Shown: positions 1 through 8,999, counted from the first letter of the stretch. The stretch: DNA of 64,000 nucleotides from JAOXRU01 sp965247735 (GCA_965247735.1 CBDFHN010000002.1:496001-560000); one strand, 5' to 3'. The notes: generated by a model not told the origin, from the sequence alone. Translations and numbers: made by a program.

Positions 1-1
1 A

Positions 2-1948
2 GGTATAGGTTATAACGGATTAGTTGGTAAAAAACAAAAGGCATATTCAACCAAGAAACTTTTAAATGTAGATTTTAAATCTCCTAACTATATGGTATTA
101 AATGATACTGTTATTCTTCCAGTTACAATCACCAATGAAACTAATAAAAAGATAGATACAAAACTTAATATTCAATTACCTCATAACCTGAAACTACTTA
201 AACCTATTGATAGAAATATTTCAATAGAAGCTAATAGTTCACTTATTAAAAACATAAAAGTTATTCCTATAAAAGAAACTGAAAAGGCTATTATTGAACT
301 GCTAATAAAAACTGATAATATTACCGATTTAATAAAAAAAGAAGTTACAATTTTAAGCCCATATTTCCCTACCGAGGTTTCTGTTTCAGGATCTAAATCA
401 CAATCATTCAATTTTTCTATAGATAATTTAGTAGATGGAAGTCTTAAAGCTGATTTTACAATTTATACAGATATTATTGGTGATGTTATGGATGGAATTG
501 AAGGAATAATAAGAGAACCTTATGGCTGTTTCGAGCAAGTTTCTTCTAGTACCTATCCCAATATTTTAATCTTAAAATACCTTAGAGAGACTAATAAAAA
601 TAATCCTGAAGTAGAGAAAAAAGCATTGGATTTTATAAAAAAAGGATATAAAAAACTCGCAGGTTATGAAACTTCAAAAAATGGTTTTGAATGGTATGGG
701 AAAGCTCCTCCCCATGAAGCATTAACAGCTTATGGACTTATGGAATTTACTGAAATGAAAGAAGTGTATGATGGCGTTAGTGAACCCATGTTGAAAAGAA
801 CCATAAAATACTTATTAAGTAGAAAAAATGGAAAAGGTGGATTTAAACAAAATAGAGGTAAGTATGGATTTTCGGCAGCTCCTGAAAATGTAAATAATGC
901 TTACATCGTTTATGCTATTAGTGAATCTGGTATTGACGCAGATATTGAAAAAGAGTATCGTTATGCTTTTGATGAAGTTATTGAAAGTAATGATACTTAT
1001 AGGATTGCCCTTATAGCTTGTGCCAGTTTTAACCTGAGTAGGTCAAAAAATGCCCAAATGTTAATTAATAAAATTAAGGAAAATATTAACACATATGGTT
1101 TCTCCGATTTACCAGTAGATAATACTATTACGAGATCTTACGGAAACGCCAAAAATATTGAAACGGTTGCTTTTTCTCTATTAGCACTATTAAAGGAAGA
1201 AAATCCTGATCAGTTTTTAATATCTAAAGGTGTTGAATACCTAGTTAGTAAACGTAAGTATAATAGATTTGGTTCAACACAATCTACATCAATGGCTTTA
1301 AAGGCTTTAATTGAATACACTAAAAATCAAAAAAACATATTGATAACAAAAGAAAACTCCGTTAAGCTAATTATCAATGGCAAAGAATTAAATAAATCAT
1401 TAAACATTTCAAAAAACGGCAAAATAGTAATTCAAAACATCGAATCATATATAAAAGAAAAAGAGCAAAACTTACAAGTAAAATTTTCAAATTCAGAGGC
1501 TACCTTTCCATATTCGCTAAATGTAACATACGATAGTTTTTTACCAGACTCTTCAAACAAATCTTCTTTAGAACTAAAAACCACTATAGCAGATAAAGTT
1601 TACAAAGTAGGCGATAATATAAGTATGTTAATTAACGTGATAAATACGAAAAATGAAAACTTAGGTATGGTAACTTCTATCGTTGGAATCCCATCTGGAA
1701 CCACACCTCAATCATGGCAATTAAAAGAGCTTTTAGAACAAAATAAGATAGCTTACTATGAAGTTTTTGAAAACTATTTAGTGTTTTATTGGAGATCTTT
1801 TAAAGCATTACAAACAAACTCAATTCGCTTAGATCTAAAAGCAGATATCGCAGGAAAATATAAAGCTCCTGCAAGTGTAGTTTACTTATACTATGGTGAT
1901 GAGTTTAAAACATGGATATCAGGTAATGTACTTGAAATTAAGAACTAA
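2..1948 (+). CDS. Alpha-2-macroglobulin family protein (C-terminal part, cut by window edge)
   Basis: The reading frame is open from the first bases, so this is the 3' part of a longer gene whose start lies outside the window. The thioester motif is visible as YGCFEQ, with the Cys codon at 527-529; bacterial alpha-2-macroglobulins use this Cys and Gln to trap attacking proteases covalently. Helical repeats of the thioester domain follow (HEALTAYGLMEF and later NVNNAYIVYAISE). The last ~200 residues are beta-rich and match the receptor-binding-like end of the family. Such proteins are periplasmic or outer-membrane lipoproteins, often paired with penicillin-binding protein 1C; no partner lies downstream here. 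The family assignment is firm; whether the N-terminus carries a lipobox cannot be seen. Confidence 0.88.
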   Translation, partial: GIGYNGLVGKKQKAYSTKKLLNVDFKSPNYMVLNDTVILPVTITNETNKKIDTKLNIQLPHNLKLLKPIDRNISIEANSSLIKNIKVIPIKETEKAIIELLIKTDNITDLIKKEVTILSPYFPTEVSVSGSKSQSFNFSIDNLVDGSLKADFTIYTDIIGDVMDGIEGIIREPYGCFEQVSSSTYPNILILKYLRETNKNNPEVEKKALDFIKKGYKKLAGYETSKNGFEWYGKAPPHEALTAYGLMEFTEMKEVYDGVSEPMLKRTIKYLLSRKNGKGGFKQNRGKYGFSAAPENVNNAYIVYAISESGIDADIEKEYRYAFDEVIESNDTYRIALIACASFNLSRSKNAQMLINKIKENINTYGFSDLPVDNTITRSYGNAKNIETVAFSLLALLKEENPDQFLISKGVEYLVSKRKYNRFGSTQSTSMALKALIEYTKNQKNILITKENSVKLIINGKELNKSLNISKNGKIVIQNIESYIKEKEQNLQVKFSNSEATFPYSLNVTYDSFLPDSSNKSSLELKTTIADKVYKVGDNISMLINVINTKNENLGMVTSIVGIPSGTTPQSWQLKELLEQNKIAYYEVFENYLVFYWRSFKALQTNSIRLDLKADIAGKYKAPASVVYLYYGDEFKTWISGNVLEIKN

Positions 1949-2390
1949 TTTTTAGAAAAAAAACAACTAGTAACGGTAATACCCTCACCAAACTAATGAT
2001 AAACCTAAAATACCGTTATACTTCTGGTATTATGCAGTAAACCACATTTTAGTGTTATAAATAATTTTTATGTTTGATGTAAATAGACTGATTGTTGAGT
2101 TTTTAACTAATTATATACCCTATTGAGTTTCCCTTTATAAAAGTGCAACTGGAAGACACTCAAAATATGATTTTTAATTGGCTAATTACTATGGGTTTTG
2201 AGAAGGCTTTTTGTATTTGTAAATACTTCATTTTGAAGCTATTTAGGAAAAACAGTACTGTCTAATAGTGCTTGAATTTATATTAATGGGTTCTGTTTTA
2301 ATACTTAGTTTATAAAAGTCCAATGTGTTTTTGTTATTTTTTTAGATTATTATCTGTGTATTTTTTATATTTGGATATCTACAAGAGATG
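1949..2390. other. Intergenic stretch without a recognisable gene
   Basis: About 440 AT-rich bases after the macroglobulin gene. The only structure I see is an inverted pair, TAACGGTA (1971-1978) and TACCGTTA (2011-2018), separated by 32 bases and without a following T-run, so it is not a convincing terminator. No open frame looks coding. Confidence 0.5.
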
Positions 2391-2410
2391 TAAACGCCAT
2401 ATGGCGTTTA
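2391..2410. repeat. Perfect 20-bp palindrome beside a decayed mobile element
   Basis: Two 10-base half-sites, TAAACGCCAT and ATGGCGTTTA, form a perfect palindrome 7 bp outside the left inverted repeat of the element at 2418-3230. It has no T-run, so a terminator is unlikely. It could be a protein-binding site or an insertion target; nothing in the sequence decides this. Confidence 0.6.
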
Positions 2411-2475
2411 TTAACTAGTTGAACTAAACCTTCGGTAACTTTTCTGCGCTAGATTTCGTAACTTAATAGAAGTAA

Positions 2476-2901
2476 TCAAATCTTAAAAGTTATGTATCAA
2501 AAAAAAGAGTTGAGCCTTGCTCAGAATTAGCAAAAAGAACAGTACCAAATTTTATAAAGGCTTATCAGAGGTACAGAAAGGTGTATATAGCATCTGGTTA
2601 TTCGGAATCTACTTGTAAAAATTACTTACGAGCTTTATGTCAGATCAGTTTATATTATGGCAAAAGTTTTCACTTGCTAAGTGATCAACAAATTACAGAA
2701 TATATCTACCACTTACGGCTTCGAAAAGTAAGTCATTCTTCTATTAAGATTTTAGTATATGGGTATCGATTTTTATTCAAAGTAATGAACACTCCCCATC
2801 GATGCATTGAATTAAAGGGAAACCGGTCTAAAGTTAAAATTCCTGTTGTTCTTAACCAGAAAGAAATCAAAAGCTTGCTTAACCCTAAACTGTTTAAAAA
2901 A
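2476..2901 (+). pseudogene. Tyrosine recombinase, N-terminal fragment (truncated)
   Basis: The translated frame contains the SAM-like core-binding domain of phage-integrase/XerD-type recombinases: GYSESTCKNYLRALCQ, then QQITEYIYHLR and IKILVYGYRFLFKV. It continues into the linker VVLNQKEIKSLLNPKLF, where the catalytic domain should begin. Instead the sequence runs into the complement of another recombinase fragment. The R-K-H-x-x-R...Y catalytic residues are all missing. The frame is open from 2476 but has no convincing ATG; the first usable start is GTG at 2581. The alpha-helical N-domain is well preserved, so the truncation may be fairly recent. Confidence 0.75.
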
Positions 2902-3148
2902 ACTGGCAGAGGGAGTTTTGTGCTGGTTCTGGCATAATTGAAGGTAATCTAATACCTGTTCAAGATCTAACGCTGTTGGACAGCAACCAAAATGTAATGC
3001 CATATGAGCCAAACATCGTCCATAATTGACTACTGTACTTTCACTCTTGCCTAATAACTCATAGTGACGCTTAAGTAAATGATAAGTAATTGAAAATTCT
3101 TTTATGCTTTTACATGCACGTTCGGTAAGTGTTAAACTTTTTTTTCAT
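2893..3148 (-). pseudogene. Second tyrosine recombinase, N-terminal fragment (frameshifted and truncated)
   Basis: On the minus strand the frame reads TYHLLKRHYELLGKSEST, VVNYGRCLAHMALHFG and LEQVLDYLQLCQNQHKTPSA, a core-binding domain like those of integrases carried by IS91-like elements of Bacteroidetes. It stops matching at TPSASFFK, where it meets the other fragment. The only nearby ATG (3146-3148) is one base out of frame: it is followed by a run of eight A, whereas seven would give MKKSLTLTERACK in the correct frame. So the gene seems to carry a 1-bp insertion at its start in addition to losing its catalytic domain. Confidence 0.7.
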
Positions 3149-3269
3149 AATTTCATACTATTATTGTGAACTAATAAGGTAGTGATTAACTCCGTAATGA
3201 GTAAAAAGCTACCTTTGGGTTTAGTTCAACAACGTTAACTGTTAGTTAAAATTAGACTTTGACAAAAAT

Positions 3270-3297
3270 ATTGAAACGATTTTAAAAACTATTTTTG
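3270..3297 (+). promoter_or_regulatory. Possible Bacteroidetes-type promoter
   Basis: TATTTTTG (3290-3297) fits the TAnnTTTG -7 consensus; the nearest upstream TTG (3271-3273) is 16 bases away, a little shorter than the usual 19-20. It would start transcription ~40 bases before the lipoprotein gene at 3344. Confidence 0.4.
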
Positions 3298-3343
3298 TAC
3301 TACTTTAGACTTATAATGCAACACGTTTAAAACAAACATTTTA

Positions 3344-5197
3344 ATGAAAAACAAATTATTAAGGTATTTATCGGGTGTTATAATTGTGTTATTTTTGAGC
3401 TGCGAACACAAATTTTCTGATGATTTCTATAAAGAAATTGAGACAGTAGAACCTTCTAATAGTCTAAATCTAACCAATTTCAATAACGGTGACACTTTAA
3501 GAGATGCTAAAAATATTGAATATAACTATTCAGCTCCTAACAGTAATAGGTTCTACGAAATACAATTTTATGTAAATGATACGCTTGTAGAAACGTATAC
3601 CGAAGCTGTTGGATCATTTTTTCTTGCTATAGAAAATTTAGCAGACGGAGATCACACCCTAAAAATTAAATATTACTTTAAAACCAACTCTGGCAGTTTG
3701 GCGGAAATTGTTGGAGTAGAATCTTTTGTTGAAGTTGAGGAGTTTTCTTTTACAGTAGATAAAACAGGAATAGCTTTAGAAATGAAGCGCGTTGAATTGG
3801 TAGACGGCACTATTTTCGTACACCTTGAAGACTATTTGTTAATCGATGAAATAGGAGAAACTTTAACTCCAAAACTTTTAATATATGACGAAGTAAACCA
3901 ACTTATAGGCCAATTAGATTTAACGAAAGAAATTATAGAAAGTGGAGTTGTAAATGACAATATATCATTAGCCCTTAATTTACGCTATATCATAAGAATT
4001 GAAAACAGTTTTGGTTTTATTGATTCTGAAATGAAAGAAATTATTATCCCTGATATTTTTAGTCTTACTGTACCTGCAACAGCTGATAGTGATTTCCATT
4101 TTAAATGGACCGATTATCCCTTATATAATAATATAAAAAGTGCGCTCTTAGTATATGATAAGTATAACTTTGGAGATGAAGTTCGTATCGATATTAAGGA
4201 CAATGAATTAATACATAACCCACCTTCTGATAATTATGTTTTTGGTAGAAAATATGAATATCGTTTGGAGTTAACTGCGAACGACAATGAACTATCTTAC
4301 TATCAAACACCAAGAAAATATATAGAGGGTGAGTTCTATCGTGGTGAAATGTTTACTGTAGATAACTACAAGCGATTTTTATACAATGAGTTCTCAAATC
4401 AACTTTATGCATTAAGCGTTGGTGATACTGGCGCCGTTTATATTGATGAGTTAAATACGACCACCTTAGCCCTTGTAAAAAGGAATTTTGTGACAAATTC
4501 GAACAATTCAGTTGGTGATTTTTCTTTTAATAAAAACAAAAATTTCATCATTGATTTAAACACAAAATCTATAGAAGTCAATACCAGCTCGTTTCAAATA
4601 ATCAATGAATACAATATATCAGAATTTAATGATCAAGCACTAACAGCTACTACGATTGTACGGTTTAGAGCAAACACTTTTGCTATTGATAATGTAGAGA
4701 TTTCTAAAACGATTTCGGTCTATGATATTCCATCCAAAGAATTACTTATTGAAACTCACCGATTAAAGAGTAATACGTTCAAAATTTCTACTAATGGCGA
4801 TTATTTCAACGTAAAAAAAACAGTATATAGAAAAACGAACAACACTTTATCATCCGTTTATACAGATGATTACCAATATGATAGAGAGCTTCATGTAGAT
4901 TATAGCATTGCAACTAATAAAGTGTATATAGCAGCTGGCTATGTTAGGGTTGTAGATTTGTTAACATCATCAATAAATGAAATACCTAATCATTCAAATA
5001 TGGGTCGGGTAGATTACATACCATCGCAAGGTAAAATTCTATCCCTGCATTCAGGGCTCTATCTGGTTTTCTACGACTTAAACTCGAATCAAGTGAACAG
5101 AAAAACAATAGAAATACAAGATGACGCCTACTTTTATTTGGCTCAAAAAGACTTTCTAATTTCGCCTAACGGATATGTTATAAAAAATTACCAATAA
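3344..5197 (+). CDS. Large lipoprotein with Ig-like and propeller-like regions, function unknown
   Basis: The first 20 residues form a lipoprotein signal ending in the lipobox LFLSC (Cys20), so the protein should be anchored in a membrane, probably the outer membrane. Residues ~35-130 resemble an Ig-like module (SFFLAIENLADGDHTLKIKY). The second half has repeated short beta segments of the kind seen in beta-propellers (for example LYALSVGDTGAVYIDELN). I do not recognise a named family. The gene stops one base before the ATG of the outer-membrane beta-barrel gene at 5199, so the two are almost certainly co-transcribed and may act as a surface pair. Position next to a decayed mobile element suggests it may belong to the accessory genome. 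Confidence 0.75.
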   Translation: MKNKLLRYLSGVIIVLFLSCEHKFSDDFYKEIETVEPSNSLNLTNFNNGDTLRDAKNIEYNYSAPNSNRFYEIQFYVNDTLVETYTEAVGSFFLAIENLADGDHTLKIKYYFKTNSGSLAEIVGVESFVEVEEFSFTVDKTGIALEMKRVELVDGTIFVHLEDYLLIDEIGETLTPKLLIYDEVNQLIGQLDLTKEIIESGVVNDNISLALNLRYIIRIENSFGFIDSEMKEIIIPDIFSLTVPATADSDFHFKWTDYPLYNNIKSALLVYDKYNFGDEVRIDIKDNELIHNPPSDNYVFGRKYEYRLELTANDNELSYYQTPRKYIEGEFYRGEMFTVDNYKRFLYNEFSNQLYALSVGDTGAVYIDELNTTTLALVKRNFVTNSNNSVGDFSFNKNKNFIIDLNTKSIEVNTSSFQIINEYNISEFNDQALTATTIVRFRANTFAIDNVEISKTISVYDIPSKELLIETHRLKSNTFKISTNGDYFNVKKTVYRKTNNTLSSVYTDDYQYDRELHVDYSIATNKVYIAAGYVRVVDLLTSSINEIPNHSNMGRVDYIPSQGKILSLHSGLYLVFYDLNSNQVNRKTIEIQDDAYFYLAQKDFLISPNGYVIKNYQ

Positions 5198-5198
5198 T

Positions 5199-5888
5199 AT
5201 GAGGATACTAATTTCATTGCTGCTATTGTTTGCAACGGCAAACGTTTTTTCTCAAAACGGAAAGATTATTTTTGAAACTAACTACAACACATTTTCACAC
5301 ACATTACTTTCAGACTTTCAAGAAGAGTTTAAAAATGATTTACCAGAAATACCAATTCAAACAACTGACGATTTTCGAGGGAATTTTGGTTTTGGCTTGG
5401 GTTATGAAATGATAAATAACCATGTTCTTATTTTTGCTAGCTATAATTCTACGGGTGGAAAACTTTCTTATTCAGATTATTCAGGAGTAGTTCGAATTAC
5501 AGAAGAGTTAAAAGGGTATACTTTAGGTGCTGAATATTTAGTGCCATTCTCTAAAACAGATAATAAATTTACCTTAGGTTTACGTGGTTTTGGAATGTTC
5601 ACAACAATGAAGTTAGAGAACTATACCCAAATATTAGACAATATAACCCAAGAAGAAATTGATTTTCAATCGACAAACTTTGGTTTAGGTGCCCGTATAT
5701 TATATGAGTACCCCGTATCTTTCTTTATTATACGGGCATCAGTAGGTTTTGATCTTACTTTTGGTGGAATTTTAAAGTTTAAAGAGAATAGCGAATTTCA
5801 TTTAGAAAACAACGCTGGTGATAAGGTTAAAACAAATTGGACAGGATTAAGAACTAGTATCGGTATAGTAATCCCTATTAAATATTAA
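5199..5888 (+). CDS. Outer-membrane beta-barrel protein (hypothetical)
   Basis: A signal peptide (MRILISLLLLFATANVFSQ) is followed by alternating hydrophobic/polar strands with aromatic girdles (FRGNFGFGLGYEM, FTLGLRGFGMFTTM, GLRTSIGIVIPIKY), the pattern of a small porin-like barrel of the OmpA/PorT type. The length of 229 residues would hold about eight strands. It lies directly behind the lipoprotein at 3344 with a 1-base gap. No substrate or binding motif is visible. The barrel call rests on strand pattern only, not on a recognised family. Confidence 0.7.
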   Translation: MRILISLLLLFATANVFSQNGKIIFETNYNTFSHTLLSDFQEEFKNDLPEIPIQTTDDFRGNFGFGLGYEMINNHVLIFASYNSTGGKLSYSDYSGVVRITEELKGYTLGAEYLVPFSKTDNKFTLGLRGFGMFTTMKLENYTQILDNITQEEIDFQSTNFGLGARILYEYPVSFFIIRASVGFDLTFGGILKFKENSEFHLENNAGDKVKTNWTGLRTSIGIVIPIKY

Positions 5889-5907
5889 TATATATTCCCA
5901 GCCAACG

Positions 5908-5943
5908 GCTAGCTTATAGCTAGTGGCGGTAAGCGTAAGAACA
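5908..5943 (+). repeat. 36-bp repeat, copy A, just after a stop codon
   Basis: This 36-bp sequence begins 19 bases after the beta-barrel stop codon and recurs at 6480-6515 with one mismatch (C/A at base 27). Its first half holds a hairpin CTAGCT-TAT-AGCTAG; the second half GTGGCGGTAAG is unpaired. Confidence 0.85.
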
Positions 5944-5950
5944 AACAAAA

Positions 5951-5984
5951 TAAAAGCTATTTAGTAAAATAGGTAGCTTTTTTG
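5951..5984 (+). terminator. Rho-independent terminator of the lipoprotein/beta-barrel pair
   Basis: Stem AAAAGCTA ... TAGCTTTT with a short loop and a terminal T-run, 60 bases after the stop at 5888. Confidence 0.65.
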
Positions 5985-6126
5985 TGTTATCTAATTAATA
6001 AGAATATGTTTTTATTAGCTTTAAAAATCAAATAAGAATGCTTCATGGGTAAACCTTCCCCTGATCCCGTTAGTCACGCTCGTGACAAACAAGAGTAAGA
6101 AAAACAAAAAGTAAATCACTGAACGA

Positions 6127-6462
6127 ATGAATATTTATGTGATAGCAGCTATTCTGATTATAGGAATCATTATCATTTTGATAATCAATAAACAGATTCT
6201 TAACAGAAAAGAAAAAAAGCTAGGTTGGAAAGCTTATAGAAATGGACGTGATGAAATTTATTATGAGCAAAAAGTAAATGAGGAATGGAAAAAAATTGAA
6301 ATAGTTGGAGAAATACTACTGGGAAAAATATGTTTCGTTATTTATTTTAAAACAAAAAAAGAATGGTTAGAGTATCCAAAATGGGCTCAAAATCGGACGG
6401 AAATAATAGAGCGAATTAAAACAAAATTCCCTCCTAGTCGAACTGAATACGACAACGCATAA
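6127..6462 (+). CDS. Small single-pass membrane protein, function unknown
   Basis: The 111 residues start with one strongly hydrophobic helix (YVIAAILIIGIIIILIIN) followed by Lys-Arg residues, which predicts a cytoplasmic domain of ~85 residues. That domain is basic and rich in Trp and Lys (KKLGWKAYRNGRDEIYYEQK, KEWLEYPKWAQ). I do not recognise the family. The gene sits between the two 36-bp repeats, with copy B 17 bases after its stop, so gene plus repeat may be a unit that moved or was copied together. No operon partner is visible. Confidence 0.6.
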   Translation: MNIYVIAAILIIGIIIILIINKQILNRKEKKLGWKAYRNGRDEIYYEQKVNEEWKKIEIVGEILLGKICFVIYFKTKKEWLEYPKWAQNRTEIIERIKTKFPPSRTEYDNA

Positions 6463-6479
6463 AGCCCCCCGCTCCGCAA

Positions 6480-6515
6480 GCTAGCTTATAGCTAGTGGCG
6501 GTAAGAGTAAGAACA
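6480..6515 (+). repeat. 36-bp repeat, copy B, just after a stop codon
   Basis: Second copy of the repeat at 5908-5943, with one mismatch. It starts 17 bases after the stop of the 111-residue membrane protein. Both copies lie on the same strand and at nearly the same distance from the preceding gene end. Confidence 0.85.
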
Positions 6516-6632
6516 TAAAGATTAAAAAGAAGTTTTGCTCAAAATTGGGGTAGCGTGGATAAAAATATTGAGCGCTAAATTCTTAATACTTTCGTTAAGA
6601 ATTTAAATAAAGAAGTAATTGATAAATCAATT

Positions 6633-8225
6633 TTAGTTATTCTTAATTTTTCGAAATAGGAAAAAAGATTTAAATTTAAGTATGGTAGTTGCAGTTAATA
6701 TCCCGGAAAGCATTGCTCCTGCAACACCAACAATAGTAATATCTTGACCAACTAATCGCAATCCTTTAATTTTTGTTTTGGGTCTTAAAAAAGGAAGTTT
6801 AAATCGTGCAGGACTATGCGCTAAACCATAAATCTCTCCTTTTTTATAATTAGAAAAATGTCTTGTAGATAAGGGTGTAGATACTTCCGTAATTACCACA
6901 TGCCCTTCAACTTGAGGGAATAAGGTGTATAATTTCTGAAGCATTCTCTTTTTATAGGCTGCTTTTAGCTTTTTATAAGCATCTTCTCTTTTTCTCCATG
7001 GCTGATTTTCATATTCAGAAAACCATGAATAATTACCCTTAGAGATTACTTGTATGGTTGCTTTATTGGGGTGATTTTTAGCCCACTCTGGATCTTTGGC
7101 AGAAGGAAAAGAGATATATGCAAATTCCTTGCCTGTGTTTGTTACTGTACTACGTTCTAAAATTGCATCTATGTCATCATTATCAAAACACCATACATTA
7201 TGTTTTGGCAATTCTAATTCCAAATCAGATTTATCTAAACCGATATACAGGCACATATGTGATACCGAAGGCTGTACTTTATTAAGCATGTTCCAACTTT
7301 GATGCTTTATTTTTTTAGCTAACAGTTCGTTAAATGTATTATGAACACCAACATTACTAATAACACTAGAACAAGCAATAAATTTATCTTTGATTTTAAT
7401 ACCTTTTACCTTGTTTTTTTCTACAACAATTTCACTAACTTCTGCATTAATATAGACCTCAGCACCATGAGTTTTTAAGTGCGCTATGGTTTTTAATGAA
7501 ATCTGATCTGCCCCTCCTTTAGGATAATAACCTCCTTCCATAAAATGAGCAATTACAAGAGCATGTGCTCCAAAACTACTGTATTTAGGTGATAGCCCAT
7601 AATTTCCACACTGGGCACAGAGAACGGCTATTAACCGCTTATTTGTGGTAAGCTCTTGTAAAACTTCTAGTGTAGTACGTTGCGAATAACGTTCATAGCG
7701 TTTCTTGATTGCCCAACCGATAGTACGACTCAAAAAAGGCTCGAAGGTTTTTTCAAAGAAAAATGCACTTCCTAAAGCATTAGATTTATAAATAAGCTTT
7801 AGATAGGCATCAATAACTTTCTTTTCATCAGGAAAATAACTGATAAGCGCATTTCTAAAATTTTCTTTACCAGCCTTAAATTCGTAGGTATCATCACCAA
7901 TATGCACAACATCATAGGTGTCTCCCATAGATTCCCATTCTAGTTTATCACCTGTTATAAAATCAAAAAAACCTCTAAGTGATTCTCCTTTACCAACATT
8001 ACCAACATAATGAACTCCTACATCCCAATAAAATCCATCTTGTCGTTTAAAACTATGAGTAAATCCACCTGGTACATAATGACGCTCAAACACTGCTACT
8101 TTTTTTCCCGCTTTAGCCAACCAAGTCGCTACAGTTAAACCACCAATACCAGAACCTATTATAATATGATCTAAATTAGAAAAATCTAAAGTTGGAGAAA
8201 ATCGTGTAAAACGATTATTTTTCAT
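6633..8225 (-). CDS. FAD-dependent oxidoreductase of the RetSat/CrtI (carotenoid isomerase-like) family
   Basis: An N-terminal dinucleotide-binding fold is clear (IIIGSGIGGLTVATWLAKAG, residues ~21-40, then a Glu-Arg after the second strand and the PGGFTHSF loop). The C-terminus has the FAD-closing motif GLRLVGQDITIVGVAGAM. The length of 530 fits phytoene-desaturase-like enzymes and all-trans-retinol 13,14-reductases, which saturate or isomerise polyene chains; the VPGGFTHSFKR and HYVGNVGKGESLRGFFD segments favour the RetSat-like branch. It lies 116 bases behind the hydroxylase gene on the same strand, with which it may share a lipid or carotenoid substrate. The actual substrate cannot be read from the sequence. 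Confidence 0.82.
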   Translation of the reverse strand: MKNNRFTRFSPTLDFSNLDHIIIGSGIGGLTVATWLAKAGKKVAVFERHYVPGGFTHSFKRQDGFYWDVGVHYVGNVGKGESLRGFFDFITGDKLEWESMGDTYDVVHIGDDTYEFKAGKENFRNALISYFPDEKKVIDAYLKLIYKSNALGSAFFFEKTFEPFLSRTIGWAIKKRYERYSQRTTLEVLQELTTNKRLIAVLCAQCGNYGLSPKYSSFGAHALVIAHFMEGGYYPKGGADQISLKTIAHLKTHGAEVYINAEVSEIVVEKNKVKGIKIKDKFIACSSVISNVGVHNTFNELLAKKIKHQSWNMLNKVQPSVSHMCLYIGLDKSDLELELPKHNVWCFDNDDIDAILERSTVTNTGKEFAYISFPSAKDPEWAKNHPNKATIQVISKGNYSWFSEYENQPWRKREDAYKKLKAAYKKRMLQKLYTLFPQVEGHVVITEVSTPLSTRHFSNYKKGEIYGLAHSPARFKLPFLRPKTKIKGLRLVGQDITIVGVAGAMLSGILTATTILKFKSFFLFRKIKNN

Positions 8226-8341
8226 AGATAAGAAGTTTATAATGAAACCTGTTAACTTAACAGAAAATTTAAACGGTTAATTTCTAAATCTACAACCTTT
8301 AATTTAAATTTCAATTATTTTTTAATCCATAGCATCATTTT

Positions 8342-8989
8342 CTACCTATACGTCCCAAACAATCGATCCATAAAAACGGTATAAAACCCATAGTTACAAT
8401 TGGAATGTACATGATGTGCTTTATGAAAAATAGCATTACCAAATACCTTTGGACTCTCTGTGGTTGTCGTATTCAAATGTCCTACTACTCCGTACAACCA
8501 GTTGAAGACTATAAACCCAAGGAAACTATACAGATTAACATCAAACAGAAAAACACTTATGGTCATTAATCCTCCAAACAAAAAAGATTCCAATGGGTGC
8601 ATTACATACAAACTTATGGCATTAAAATACTTATGCGCATGATGATCTTTATGAAACAGTGTAAATGGCCATACCGTATGTGATATATAGTGCAACACAT
8701 ACATAGCAACATCAAAACCTATAAATAGGAAGAGAAAATCTAGAAAGAAACTGTCCGTTGTAAAACTAATCTCTCCTGCATTAAAAAGTAAATACCCAGG
8801 AATAGCCACTGCTATATTAACTACTACAACCAACAGACTTGTTTTTAGATCTGCACGTGTTAATGCTAATGTCTGTTGTTTCCTTAATCTAGACCATAAG
8901 TAACTGATGCAAATAGTAACAAGATACATCAATACATTACTAACAATTAATACTGTCCAAAACAGGTATGCATTAGCAAATATATCCAT
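8342..8989 (-). CDS. Fatty acid hydroxylase / sterol desaturase family membrane enzyme
   Basis: Di-iron histidine boxes are present in order: HYISH (~100-104), HKDHH (~113-117) and HKAHHVHSN (~189-197), with an extra GHLN. Four hydrophobic helices surround them. This superfamily inserts oxygen or double bonds into lipids or carotenoids at a membrane di-iron centre. I chose ATG 8989, 10 bases after the parC stop codon; a GTG at 8995 would add two residues. The close spacing means it is probably translated from the parE-parC transcript. The flavoprotein at 6633 follows on the same strand. The substrate is unknown; a carotenoid beta-ring hydroxylase-like role is possible but not shown. Confidence 0.85.
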   Translation of the reverse strand: MDIFANAYLFWTVLIVSNVLMYLVTICISYLWSRLRKQQTLALTRADLKTSLLVVVVNIAVAIPGYLLFNAGEISFTTDSFFLDFLFLFIGFDVAMYVLHYISHTVWPFTLFHKDHHAHKYFNAISLYVMHPLESFLFGGLMTISVFLFDVNLYSFLGFIVFNWLYGVVGHLNTTTTESPKVFGNAIFHKAHHVHSNCNYGFYTVFMDRLFGTYR

Positions 8990-8999
8990 AAACACTTCT

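Larger units (their letters stand above)
2418..3230. mobile_element. Decayed mobile element with 13-bp terminal inverted repeats
   Basis: The perfect 13-bp inverted repeats GTTGAACTAAACC (2418-2430) and its complement (3218-3230) bound an 813-bp segment. Similarity continues inward as GGTA-N1/2-CTTTT on both sides, and outward as TTAAC with 2-3 bases of spacing. Inside are two N-terminal fragments of different tyrosine recombinases that point toward each other and both break off at 2893-2901. No catalytic domain remains, so the element cannot move by itself. I see no clear target-site duplication. It is probably a remnant of a Bacteroidota element coding for tandem integrases; the exact family is not determined. 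Confidence 0.65.

Noticed and set aside
5908..6515. Integron attC sites
   Set aside because: The 36-bp repeats lack the R-prime/R-double-prime GTTRRRY boxes, and no integron integrase is present.
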